From: DASYRM01 sp036004405
Lineage (GTDB): Bacteria; Acidobacteriota; Vicinamibacteria; Vicinamibacterales; UBA2999
Assembly: GCA_036004405.1 (NCBI GenBank)
Contig: DASYRM010000158.1
Span: 1-64,000 of the forward strand
Direction: 5' to 3'
DNA: 64,000 nucleotides
The translations under genes were made by a program, and so were the position numbers. The notes under the pieces were generated by a model. It ran no database searches, had not been told where the DNA came from, and worked only from the letters and a program-made list of their open reading frames with translations. Below, in pieces: positions 42,378-50,107 of this stretch; position 1 is the first letter of the stretch; every line of letters starts with the position of its first letter.

Positions 42378-43178
42378 GTGAACGCTCGCCGCCTCGTTCT
42401 CGTGACCGGCGCTTCGTCCGGCATCGGCGCCGCCATGGCCGAGGTGTTTGCCGCCAACGGATTCGATGTAGCCATCACCGCGCGTCGCGAATCCAAGCTG
42501 CAGGCGGTGGCCGCCGGCCTGCGAGAGCGCCACGGTGTGACCGTGCACGTCTTCGTGGTGGACCACGCGGATCCGGCGAGCGCCGCCCGGCTGTGCGACG
42601 ACCTCGCCGCACGCGGCTTGACCGTCGACGCGCTGGTCAACAACGCGGGCTACGGCGTGCCGGGTCTGTACAACGCCGTGCCGTGGCAGGTACACGCAGA
42701 CTTTCTGCGCGTCATGGTGACGGGCGTCTGCGAGCTGACCTACCGGCTCATGCCGGGGATGGTCGAGCGCGGATACGGCCGCATCATCAACCTCGCCTCG
42801 CTTGCGGGGCTGGTGCCGGCGCCGGCGGGGCACGCGCTCTACGGCGCTTCAAAGGCGTTCCTGATCAAGATGTCGGAGGCGCTGTCGCACGAGGGGCGGC
42901 CGCACGGCGTCCACGTCACGGCGCTTTGCCCCGGCTTCACGCTCAGCGAATTCCACGACGTCACCGGCACGCGCGAGCAGATGCGCGGCCTGCCGTCGTG
43001 GATGTGGCTCGACGCCTCCACCGTGGCGCAGCAGGGCTACGACGCGGTGATGGCGGGCGAGCCGATACGGATCACCGGCGGCGTCAACAAGGCGGTGGCG
43101 CTCGCCGTGCGCTACGTACCGCAGTGGCTCGTGCAGATGGTGGGGCGGCGGATGGCGAAGAGTTACAGAAAGACCTGA
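42378..43178 (+). CDS. Short-chain dehydrogenase/reductase
   Basis: This 266-residue Rossmann enzyme begins at GTG (VNARRLVLVTGASSGIG); an ATG at 42354 is an alternative that overlaps the divergent amidase start. Cofactor motif TGASSGIG, NNAGYG, and catalytic Ser-Tyr-Lys in NLASLAGLVPAP..ALYGASKAF are present. The basic residues after the second strand (TARRESK) suggest NADPH. It ends with a hydrophobic-basic tail (WLVQMVGRRMAKSYRK). Substrate unknown. Confidence 0.88.
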   Translation: MNARRLVLVTGASSGIGAAMAEVFAANGFDVAITARRESKLQAVAAGLRERHGVTVHVFVVDHADPASAARLCDDLAARGLTVDALVNNAGYGVPGLYNAVPWQVHADFLRVMVTGVCELTYRLMPGMVERGYGRIINLASLAGLVPAPAGHALYGASKAFLIKMSEALSHEGRPHGVHVTALCPGFTLSEFHDVTGTREQMRGLPSWMWLDASTVAQQGYDAVMAGEPIRITGGVNKAVALAVRYVPQWLVQMVGRRMAKSYRKT

Positions 43179-43181
43179 CGA

Positions 43182-43210
43182 CCTTGGACCTCAGGCCTTG
43201 GGCCTTGGGC
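43182..43210 (-). repeat. CCTTGGGCC-type repeat, left arm of a 17-base inverted pair
   Basis: GGCCTTGGGCCTTGGGC at 43194-43210 is the exact complement of 44364-44380. On the minus strand it codes for the last residues (RPRPKA) and stop of the SAP-domain gene. Confidence 0.65.
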
Positions 43211-43805
43211 GAGCCATTTTCTTCCAGCCCTCGTAGGTCTTGGGCGCATCCATCGCCTTGAGCTGCTTCCACGCTGCCCTGGCATCCGCGTGCGACGCGC
43301 CCTTCTCCTTCGCCAGGAAGTCGGCGAGAAAGTGGACGTAGCGCGCAACCGGTATGCGCGCGAAGCGCTCGATGCCGTTCAGGGCGACGTATTGATCGAT
43401 CAGCTCGCCGTACGTGACGGTGCGCTTCGCCACCTGCGCTTCGCGCCAGCGATTCAGGCGATACCAGACGCCGGATTTCTGCCGGACGCCCGGGCGCTTG
43501 CGCGCGGCTTCGCGCCGGATGAAGTCCTTCGTGTCCCGGTTGCTGGTGTAGTTGCCGACCGGCAGGTCGAGGGCAAGACCGCGGTCCAGGTCCTTGACCC
43601 CCTTCTTGAGCGGTTTCGATGCAACCCTCTTCGGGAGGCGGCCGGTCTGGAGGTACGCCTTGATGGCGTCCTCCAGCTCGTTCTTCCGCATCCGGTGAGC
43701 CGCCGGCAGGCCCAGCTCTTTGCCGAAGGCGGCGAGATCGACGGCGTACCAGTAGCCGTTCTCGAACGCCCGTAGCGACATGCCCTTCGAGAGTTTCGGA
43801 GGCAT
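43191..43805 (-). CDS. SAP domain-containing protein
   Basis: The 204-residue basic protein starts MPPKLSKGMSLRAFENG. A SAP-like helical motif follows (about 15-60: FGKELGLPAAHRMRKNELEDAIKAYL in two parts, FGKELGLPAAHR and MRKNELEDAIKAYL), suggesting nucleic-acid binding. The C-terminal part (about 100-195) is a conserved-looking block with GVWYRLNRWREAQVAK and YVHFLADFLAKEKG. It starts two bases after the stop of the 150-residue gene upstream, so they form one operon. The last six codons lie in a simple CCCAAGG repeat, so the native end may have been altered. Confidence 0.78.
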   Translation of the reverse strand: MPPKLSKGMSLRAFENGYWYAVDLAAFGKELGLPAAHRMRKNELEDAIKAYLQTGRLPKRVASKPLKKGVKDLDRGLALDLPVGNYTSNRDTKDFIRREAARKRPGVRQKSGVWYRLNRWREAQVAKRTVTYGELIDQYVALNGIERFARIPVARYVHFLADFLAKEKGASHADARAAWKQLKAMDAPKTYEGWKKMARPRPKA

Positions 43806-43807
43806 CG

Positions 43808-44260
43808 TTACCCGATCGAACTGCCGGCGAGAATCGCGGCTCTGTAGGTCTCGTCGGCGAACTCGAACCTTGGCAGCAGCAGCGACTGCGGGTCCTCGTA
43901 CCCATTCTCCCAGGCGAAGTCGCTCCAGCTCCAGAGGTCGTCGTGCCTGGACAAACGTACCGTGTAGGCACCGCAGCCGATATCTCCACACTCCGCACAG
44001 GTGTAGAGAAGCACCCGGCCAGCCGGCGAATCGGGCGCCTCCTGCATAAACAGGCGCGCGGCTGCCAACCGGTTGGCGTCGTCGAATCCCCTCACGAAGC
44101 AACCCATGCAATCGCTGCTAAGATTTCGAGCACGATCGAGCATCTCGATGACCGATTGGCCATTGATGACGAAGTCCACCGACTCGCGGGCGGTGACGGT
44201 GATCGCGCCATCCGAGAAGCCACGTCGATGGAGAATCGAGTGCTCGAGGCGGTCGGCCAT
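43808..44260 (-). CDS. Conserved-cysteine protein of unknown function
   Basis: The 150-residue protein has five cysteines, including CMGC (Cys51, Cys54) and CAEC (Cys88, Cys91), plus Cys96 (GDIGCGAYTVRL). The paired CxxC motifs could form a zinc site. No signal or membrane segment. It is followed two bases later by the SAP-domain gene. I do not recognise the family. Confidence 0.75.
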   Translation of the reverse strand: MADRLEHSILHRRGFSDGAITVTARESVDFVINGQSVIEMLDRARNLSSDCMGCFVRGFDDANRLAAARLFMQEAPDSPAGRVLLYTCAECGDIGCGAYTVRLSRHDDLWSWSDFAWENGYEDPQSLLLPRFEFADETYRAAILAGSSIG

Positions 44261-44276
44261 CTCGCTTTGTTTTGGG

Positions 44277-44299
44277 GGCCGGGTCCAGAAGACCCGGCC
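44277..44299. repeat. Perfect 9-base hairpin
   Basis: GGCCGGGTC (44277-44285) and GACCCGGCC (44291-44299), CAGAA loop, just upstream of the 150-residue gene. It resembles the intergenic hairpin family but lacks the CTTNAG centre. Confidence 0.55.
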
Positions 44300-44314
44300 G
44301 AAGGGAACATCGAG

Positions 44315-44341
44315 GCGGGTCTAAAGACCCGCAACCACGTA
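44315..44341 (-). repeat. CTTNAG-type inverted repeat
   Basis: GCGGGTCT (44315-44322) and AGACCCGC (44325-44332) pair perfectly. The minus strand reads TACGTGGTTGCGGGTCTTTAG, a variant of the CGTAGGGGC flank. Confidence 0.7.
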
Positions 44342-44342
44342 C

Positions 44343-44380
44343 GCTTGAGCCCTAAGGCTTAAGGCCCAAGGCCCAAGGCC
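44343..44380 (+). repeat. AAGGCCC repeat, right arm of a 17-base inverted pair
   Basis: Tandem AAGGCCC words; 44364-44380 (GCCCAAGGCCCAAGGCC) is the exact complement of 43194-43210. It lies just past the DUF6152 gene stop. Confidence 0.65.
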
Positions 44381-44390
44381 AATCAGGTTC

Positions 44391-44807
44391 TTACTTGCCT
44401 TCGGCCTTCTCACGCTCGCGGGCACGCTCGGCGGCCGACTGCACGCCGAAGCGGGTGCCGTTCGACATGGTGGCGGCAACCATGTAGCCGCCTTCGGAGC
44501 CGTCGCGGAGCGGCGCGACGCTCACGGTGATCTTGTCACCGTATTTGATCATGCCGTCGCGATAGCCGGCGCGGTACATGTTGTTGGTGCTGTGGCCTTC
44601 CAGCTCGATCTCACGCGTACCCTTGTCGTCGGTGACCCTGAGCGTGAGGCGCATGTGGGGGTTGATGGCCTGGAACTTCAGGACCACGCCGGTGATCGTC
44701 GCCGTCTTGGTGAAGTCGTACTGCACGGCGGAATGGTGCGCGGCGGCGGTCGAGCCCAGCGCCACGACGAGCGCGAGGGCGCTCACGAGAGACCACAGCT
44801 GCTTCAT
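44391..44807 (-). CDS. DUF6152 family secreted protein
   Basis: The 138-residue protein has a signal peptide (MKQLWSLVSALALVVALGST) and then AAAHHSAVQYDFTKTATITG and VVLKFQAINPHMRLTLRVTD, the opening of the DUF6152 family, a small beta fold of unknown role found next to similar secreted proteins in Acidobacteriota. The C-terminus is a charged helix. Its ATG overlaps the stop of the upstream gene (ATGA), so the two are translated together. Probably periplasmic. Confidence 0.82.
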   Translation of the reverse strand: MKQLWSLVSALALVVALGSTAAAHHSAVQYDFTKTATITGVVLKFQAINPHMRLTLRVTDDKGTREIELEGHSTNNMYRAGYRDGMIKYGDKITVSVAPLRDGSEGGYMVAATMSNGTRFGVQSAAERAREREKAEGK

Positions 44808-45562
44808 CGCTTCGACTCCTTCGCTGTTTTCTTCGAGAGCTCTTCGAGGTGGATGTTCCAGCCCTCCTCGGCGCACTCGTACGGCAGCAGATGCCCGTTC
44901 GGCACGTAGGCCCACTTCTTCGTATCGGTCACCGGCTTCGTGTAGAACCCCGGATCGGTGAGCGTCATCTCGGCGGTGAGCACCTTGGTGCCGCGGCTGT
45001 CGGTGGACAGGCTGTAGCGCTCGACGATTTTGGCCTCGCTGCTGTGCGCGTACCGCTGATCCACCTGTTCGATCAGGTGCGTGGTCTCGACCACCAGCGT
45101 GTCGCCTTCCCAGTGCGCGCTCGAATGGCCGTTGCGCCCAGGGACACGATCGGCCATCGGCACGATGCGATCGCCGAGGTAGACGCGCCGCACTTCGTTG
45201 TGCGCCTCGTAGGTGATGTTGATCTGTTCGGGACGCTGCAGGATCTCCATCGGATAGCCGCCGGAGCCCAGCATCGAGCCGGGCATGCCCGTGCCCAGAC
45301 AATATCCGCCGGGCGTGTCGCCGCTGGTGCCGATGAGCGCGCGGTAGGCCGCCACCTTCTTCTGGGCTTCTTCCGTCATCGGCAGCGGCGGTCCGCCGCC
45401 GCGGCCGGGACCACCGCCTCGCGCGGCGCCGGGTTCGGCGTAGGTCGTCCAGAGGCCGGTGAAATCGGGGCGTGTTCCGCCCTGGCCGGAAAGAGAGACA
45501 GGGACCAACCCCAGGCAGCCCAGCGCTGTCAGGGCAAGCATGCGTCGCAGCATGCGCGCCAT
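44804..45562 (-). CDS. Secreted protein of unknown function paired with DUF6152
   Basis: The 252-residue protein has a signal peptide (MARMLRRMLALTALGCLGLV), a glycine-rich linker (about 48-65), then GGYPMEILQRPEQINITYEA and HSSAHWEGDTLVVETTHLIEQ, a beta-rich domain common in acidobacterial secreted proteins next to DUF6152. Its ATG shares one base with the CyaY stop (TAATG), and its own stop overlaps the DUF6152 start. Function unknown. Confidence 0.78.
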   Translation of the reverse strand: MARMLRRMLALTALGCLGLVPVSLSGQGGTRPDFTGLWTTYAEPGAARGGGPGRGGGPPLPMTEEAQKKVAAYRALIGTSGDTPGGYCLGTGMPGSMLGSGGYPMEILQRPEQINITYEAHNEVRRVYLGDRIVPMADRVPGRNGHSSAHWEGDTLVVETTHLIEQVDQRYAHSSEAKIVERYSLSTDSRGTKVLTAEMTLTDPGFYTKPVTDTKKWAYVPNGHLLPYECAEEGWNIHLEELSKKTAKESKR

Positions 45563-45873
45563 TATAGAGTCAACTGTTCCTGCGCGAGACGGCCCACCAG
45601 AGTGCCGAGCGCCTCACCGTCCAGCACGAATGTCCCGGCGTCGTCGGACCACGTGAGCTTGAAGGAGCGCGAGCGCGCCGACAGCCAGATCTGCTGCACC
45701 GGGGCATTGGGGCTGACCACGAACTTCGCCGGCTCGGGTTCCTCGAACACGATCTGCAGCACGCCGTTGCGAAGGTCGATCTCGAGCCCTGCCTCGTCGG
45801 CGAGCGGCAGCAGCTCCTGCTGCAGGTCCTCGAGCGCCTGGTCGGCACGCAGGCGAAACTCCTGTTCGGTCAC
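45562..45873 (-). CDS. cyaY: Frataxin-like iron donor protein CyaY
   Basis: The 103-residue cytosolic protein has the frataxin fold pattern: acidic first helix (EQEFRLRADQALEDLQQELL) then strands with LEIDLRNGVLQIVF, SPNAPVQQIWLSARSRSFKL and TLVGRLAQEQL. CyaY regulates iron-sulfur cluster assembly and binds iron through the acidic ridge. GTG start; it overlaps the stop of the VWFA gene (GTGA) and the start of the next gene (TAATG). Frataxins are usually stand-alone or near isc genes, so this placement is odd. Confidence 0.87.
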   Translation of the reverse strand: MTEQEFRLRADQALEDLQQELLPLADEAGLEIDLRNGVLQIVFEEPEPAKFVVSPNAPVQQIWLSARSRSFKLTWSDDAGTFVLDGEALGTLVGRLAQEQLTL

Positions 45874-46826
45874 TTGCTTCCCGACAGGCGTTCGGCCGTC
45901 GCGACGTAGCTCTTGCGCGCCCGCGCCGTCATGCCGGGCTGCTTCATCTTCACGTCGAGCCGGTGCTCCTTGCCGTCGAGCGCGGTGGGATTGAAGCCGA
46001 TCGTGTAGAGGCTGTGCAGCTCCTGGACGACGCGTGTGAACGTCGGCCCCAGATCGTCGGTCTTCTTCAGCTCGAAATAGCCACCGCCGGTTTCCTCCGA
46101 CAGCTTCTTCAGTCCGCGGTCCGGGCGCGTGCGCTGGACTCGCCCGGGCGCCACCATGAACTCCGATTCGAGCCCAATCGAATAGACCATCGTTTCCTTG
46201 TCGCGGGCGTAGTCGAGGGTGCCGCCGAGGCCCCGGTGGCTAGCCGTATCGTCGCCGTCGGTGAAGATCACCACCACTTTGCGGCCGTCGTGATCGGCCA
46301 GAAGGTCGATGCTCTCGTAGATGGCGTCGTAGAGCCGCGTCGGGTTGCCGAACTGCAGGTCGCGCAGCGCCCCAATCAGATCGTCGCGGTCGCTCGTGAA
46401 CGTGCCGCTGAACTGAATCTTGTCGCTGAACGCGCCCACCTGTGCCTTGTCGGCCGGCAGCATGCGGATGAGAAACTGCTCGGTGGCCTGCTTCAGGCGA
46501 TCGAGGTTGGCGGTCATGCTCGCCGAGAAGTCGAGCATCACGATGGCGGTGAACGGCTGCGTCTCGTTCTCGAAGACGGTGACGTTCTGGGGCTTGCCGT
46601 TGTCCAGGATCGTGAACTGCTCACGATCGAGGTCGGGGACCAGGCGCCCCTGGGCGTCGGTCACCGTGGTGAACAGGGGCACGAACTGCGTGCCCGAGCG
46701 GAACGTGGGTTGTTGTGCGCGCACCAGGCTGCTGCCGCCTGCCACCGCACCTGCGAGCAGGGCGGCGACGGCCAGCCGCGCTGTTATCCGCCGACTGACC
46801 CATCCTGGTGTCACGCGTGAAGGCAT
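45870..46826 (-). CDS. VWFA-related acidobacterial secreted protein
   Basis: The 318-residue protein has a signal-like segment (ITARLAVAALLAGAVAGGSS) and an intact VWA domain with the MIDAS motif LDFSASM and later FTDGDDTAS. FTILDNGKPQNVTVFENETQPF before the domain and SLYTIGFNP after it are hallmarks of the TIGR03436 VWFA-related acidobacterial family. Probably metal-dependent binding in the periplasm. The start is taken at ATG 46826; a TTG further upstream is less likely. First gene of the VWFA-cyaY-unknown-DUF6152 operon; divergent from the TonB receptor. Confidence 0.88.
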   Translation of the reverse strand: MPSRVTPGWVSRRITARLAVAALLAGAVAGGSSLVRAQQPTFRSGTQFVPLFTTVTDAQGRLVPDLDREQFTILDNGKPQNVTVFENETQPFTAIVMLDFSASMTANLDRLKQATEQFLIRMLPADKAQVGAFSDKIQFSGTFTSDRDDLIGALRDLQFGNPTRLYDAIYESIDLLADHDGRKVVVIFTDGDDTASHRGLGGTLDYARDKETMVYSIGLESEFMVAPGRVQRTRPDRGLKKLSEETGGGYFELKKTDDLGPTFTRVVQELHSLYTIGFNPTALDGKEHRLDVKMKQPGMTARARKSYVATAERLSGSK

Positions 46827-46909
46827 ACCAACCGAGCTTAGCAACCGCCGTGCCCGCTTTTCTACCTAGAACGGCAATCACCGCCACGAGGCAGTATCAT
46901 TTTGCGGTC

Positions 46910-49216
46910 ATGCGAACCGCATCCCTGCTTGCGTTCCTGCTGGTATTTGCCCTGTCGGCGTCGGCCCAGACCCCCGTGGGCGGCGTGGTCAGAGACTCCT
47001 CCGGCGGCGTTGTCGCCGGCGCAGCCGTCATCGCCCGTAGTTCTTCCGGTTCCGAGCAGCAGACCGTCACCGGTCCCGACGGGAAGTTCTCGTTTGGGTC
47101 GGTTCCCTCGGGCGCGACCATTGTCGTCCGCGCCAGCGGTTTTGCCGAGAAGTCGCAGCCGGCCTCGGCGTCGCTCGACGTCGAGCTGTCGCCGGCCACC
47201 CTGTTCGAATCGGTGTCGGTGACGGCCACCCGCACCGAGCAGCGGCTGGGCGACGTGCCGGCCAGCGTCAGCGTCATCGACAAGGAGCAGATCCGCCGGT
47301 CGCCCGCGGTGGTGGCCGACGACGTGCTGCGCCAGTCGCCCACCTTCAGCCTCTTCCGCCGCACCAGCAGCCTGTCGTCGCATCCGACCGCGCAGGGCGT
47401 GTCGCTGCGCGGCATCGGGCCGAGCGGTGTCAGCCGGTCGCTCGTGCTCCTCGACGGCATCCCGTTCAACGATCCGTTCGGCGGCTGGGTGTACTGGACG
47501 CGCGTGCCGCTCGACAACGTCGATCGCGTCGAGCTCGTCGAGGGATCGGGATCGAGTCTCTACGGCAACTACGCGATGGGCGGCGTGATCAACATCCAGA
47601 GCACGCGGCCGCGCCGGCGCACGGCAGAGGTCCGCACGCAGTACGGCAACTTGAACAGCCCGAAAGTGGACTTCGTCGCCAGCGACGTGTGGGGCAAGTT
47701 CGCGGCGTCGCTCGACGGCAGCGGGTTCAAGACCGACGGCTTCCCGATCGTGATTGACAGCGAACGGGGACCGATCGACAACAAGGCCACGGTCGCCTAC
47801 AAGAACTTCAACGCCCGCGTCGACTACAGCCCGACGTCTCGCGTGAGCGCGTTCGTCCGCACCGGCTACTTCCGCGAGGAGCGCGACAACGCCAAGTTCT
47901 CCACCTTCGACGGCACCGAAGAGGGCAACGACACCACCTGGAAGTACGGCAACGGCGGCGTGCGCATCACGCTGCCCGACTACAGCGACCTGCAGGCGCG
48001 CGTCTTCTACGACGACGAGACCTTCAACAGCAATTTCCTGGCGGTGCCCAACCTGGTGACGCGCGCCATCGGCCGCATGACGCTGCTGCAGGAGGTGCCG
48101 ACGACGGGCATCGGCGCGATGGCGCAGTGGTCGAAGGCCATCTCGGCCAAGTATCTGTTGACGGCGGGAGCCGATTTCCGCCACGTCGATGGCGCCAGCC
48201 AGGAGCAGGCGCTCGACCCCTTGCAGGGGCTCACCGTGACGACGCGGCGCGAGTCCGGCGGCACGCAACTGATTTCCGGTGGCTTCGTGCAGGGGCAGGT
48301 GTGGGTGCGCCCGAGCCTGTCGGTGACGCTCAGCGCGCGAGTGGACAGCTGGAAGAACACCGACGGGCGCAACCTCGAGACCACGGTGGCCACCGGCCTT
48401 CCGACCGTCAACAACAAGCCGTCGCTGCCCGATCGGGACGACACCGTGGTGAGTCCGCGCGCCGCCGTGCTGTATCGCGTGTCGGACAAGGTGTCGGCGT
48501 TCGGCAGCATCTCGTCGGGCTTCCGCGCCCCGACGCTCAACGAGCTCTATCGCCAGTTCCGTGTCGGCGCCATCCTCACGCTGGCCAACGACCAGCTCGG
48601 GCCCGAGCGCCTCGTCGGCGGCGAGCTGGGCTTCAACGTGGCGCCGGTCGACGGTCTTACGTTTCGCAGCAGCTGGTACGACAACCGCGTGAAGAATCCG
48701 GTGGCCAACGTCACCATCGCCACCAACACGCAGCAGCGTCAGAACCTCGGGCGGACGAAGATCACCGGCTGGCAGAACGACGTCGACTACCGGGTGGCGC
48801 GCGAATGGCGCGTGGGCGCGGGCTACCTGTTCAACTCCGCCAAGGTGCGGGAGTTCGCCGCCAATCCCGCCCTCGTCGGCCTCTTCCTGCCGCAGGTGCC
48901 GAAGCACCGCGGATCGGTCAACGTGTCGTACTCGAACCCGCGCCTCGTCACGGCGACGGTGACGGCGTTCTTCTACGGCCGGCAGTTCGACGACGACTTG
49001 AATCTGCGCACCAAGCCGGGCGCGGCCGAGCCTGGCCTGCCCGCCTACGGCACCATGGAGATCAGCGCGCTGCGCGGGATCGGGCGCAACCTCGATGTGT
49101 TCTTCGGTGTACAGAACCTGCTCGACAAGGAGTACTACGTGGGCTTCGCGCCCACGACCATCGGTACGCCCCGCCTCGTGAACGGCGGCATCCGCGTGCG
49201 CTGGGCAGGCAGGTAG
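46910..49216 (+). CDS. TonB-dependent receptor with carboxypeptidase-regulatory N-terminus
   Basis: The 768-residue outer-membrane protein has a signal peptide (MRTASLLAFLLVFALSASAQ), a small regulatory beta domain (about 22-100, GGVVRDSSGGVVAGAAVIA), a plug (SVTATRTEQRLGDVPASVSV) and a beta barrel ending in NLLDKEYYVGFAPTTIGTPR and a final WAGR. It imports a siderophore, cobamide-like or sugar ligand using TonB. The start is fixed by the signal peptide. A 281-residue secreted protein starts five bases after its stop. No regulator is adjacent. Confidence 0.92.
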   Translation: MRTASLLAFLLVFALSASAQTPVGGVVRDSSGGVVAGAAVIARSSSGSEQQTVTGPDGKFSFGSVPSGATIVVRASGFAEKSQPASASLDVELSPATLFESVSVTATRTEQRLGDVPASVSVIDKEQIRRSPAVVADDVLRQSPTFSLFRRTSSLSSHPTAQGVSLRGIGPSGVSRSLVLLDGIPFNDPFGGWVYWTRVPLDNVDRVELVEGSGSSLYGNYAMGGVINIQSTRPRRRTAEVRTQYGNLNSPKVDFVASDVWGKFAASLDGSGFKTDGFPIVIDSERGPIDNKATVAYKNFNARVDYSPTSRVSAFVRTGYFREERDNAKFSTFDGTEEGNDTTWKYGNGGVRITLPDYSDLQARVFYDDETFNSNFLAVPNLVTRAIGRMTLLQEVPTTGIGAMAQWSKAISAKYLLTAGADFRHVDGASQEQALDPLQGLTVTTRRESGGTQLISGGFVQGQVWVRPSLSVTLSARVDSWKNTDGRNLETTVATGLPTVNNKPSLPDRDDTVVSPRAAVLYRVSDKVSAFGSISSGFRAPTLNELYRQFRVGAILTLANDQLGPERLVGGELGFNVAPVDGLTFRSSWYDNRVKNPVANVTIATNTQQRQNLGRTKITGWQNDVDYRVAREWRVGAGYLFNSAKVREFAANPALVGLFLPQVPKHRGSVNVSYSNPRLVTATVTAFFYGRQFDDDLNLRTKPGAAEPGLPAYGTMEISALRGIGRNLDVFFGVQNLLDKEYYVGFAPTTIGTPRLVNGGIRVRWAGR

Positions 49217-49221
49217 CCACG

Positions 49222-50067
49222 ATGCGTGCCCTGGCGTGGGCCTGTGCGCTGGCCGTCGCGTCCGGCGTGCTCCACGCCCAGTCCGAGGTGGGCCCGATCG
49301 TGGATCGCGCCGCCGCCTATGTGGAGGAGTTCCAGCGCCGCTTCGGCACGATGGTCACCGAGGAGCGCTACGAACAGAGCGTCCAGGAGGCCCTGGCCAT
49401 CGGCGCCCGCAGCCGGCCGCAGTTCGAACGCGTCGTGCTCGTGTCGGATTTCCTGCTGGTGCAGGTGCCGGGCGAGGGCTGGATGCCGTTCCGCGACGTA
49501 TTCGAGCGCAACGGCCAGAAGGTGCGCGATCGGGAAGAACGCCTCACGCGCCTGTTTCTCAACGGTTCGTCGCGTTCATCGTTCGACCAGGCGCGGCAGA
49601 TCATGCTCGAGGGCGCGCGCTACAACATCGGCACCATCGAGCGAACGATCAACCTGCCGACGCTGCCGTTCGTGTTTCTCACCCCGGCCCTTCGCGACAA
49701 TTTCCGGTTCGAGCTCGTCAAACGGGATCCCGAAGAAGGGACCATCGTGGAGTTCCGCGAAGTACGGACGCCCACGTATGTGTCCGACCGGCAGGGGCAC
49801 GACATGCCGTCCACAGGAAAGTTCTGGCTCGACGAGGCCACGGGCGCCATCCGGCGCACGGAGCTGGACGTCGTGCACACGTCGGTGGAAGCGCACATCA
49901 AGGTTGCCTACCGGCTCGACGAGGGGCTGGCCCTGTGGGTGCCGTCGCGGATGGACGAGCGCTACCGCGACCGCCACACCACCTCCGAAGTGCGCGGAAC
50001 GGCCACTTACTCGCGGTTCCGCAAGTTCCAGGTGAGCACCAGCGAGGAGCTGGCCAAGGAACCTTGA
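49222..50067 (+). CDS. Secreted protein of unknown function linked to the TonB receptor
   Basis: The 281-residue protein has a signal peptide (MRALAWACALAVASGVLHAQ) and then VDRAAAYVEEFQRRFGTMV, a helical region, and a beta-rich half (about 150-265: NIGTIERTINLPTLPFVFL, GKFWLDEATGAIRRTEL). The pattern recalls a lipoprotein-carrier-like beta fold, but I cannot confirm that. The start is chosen by the signal peptide, five bases after the receptor stop, so the two are co-expressed and probably work together in uptake. Confidence 0.8.
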   Translation: MRALAWACALAVASGVLHAQSEVGPIVDRAAAYVEEFQRRFGTMVTEERYEQSVQEALAIGARSRPQFERVVLVSDFLLVQVPGEGWMPFRDVFERNGQKVRDREERLTRLFLNGSSRSSFDQARQIMLEGARYNIGTIERTINLPTLPFVFLTPALRDNFRFELVKRDPEEGTIVEFREVRTPTYVSDRQGHDMPSTGKFWLDEATGAIRRTELDVVHTSVEAHIKVAYRLDEGLALWVPSRMDERYRDRHTTSEVRGTATYSRFRKFQVSTSEELAKEP

Positions 50068-50107
50068 TATCCCGAGGCGCAGTAGAGGCGTGAGCATTAG
50101 AGGCCGT

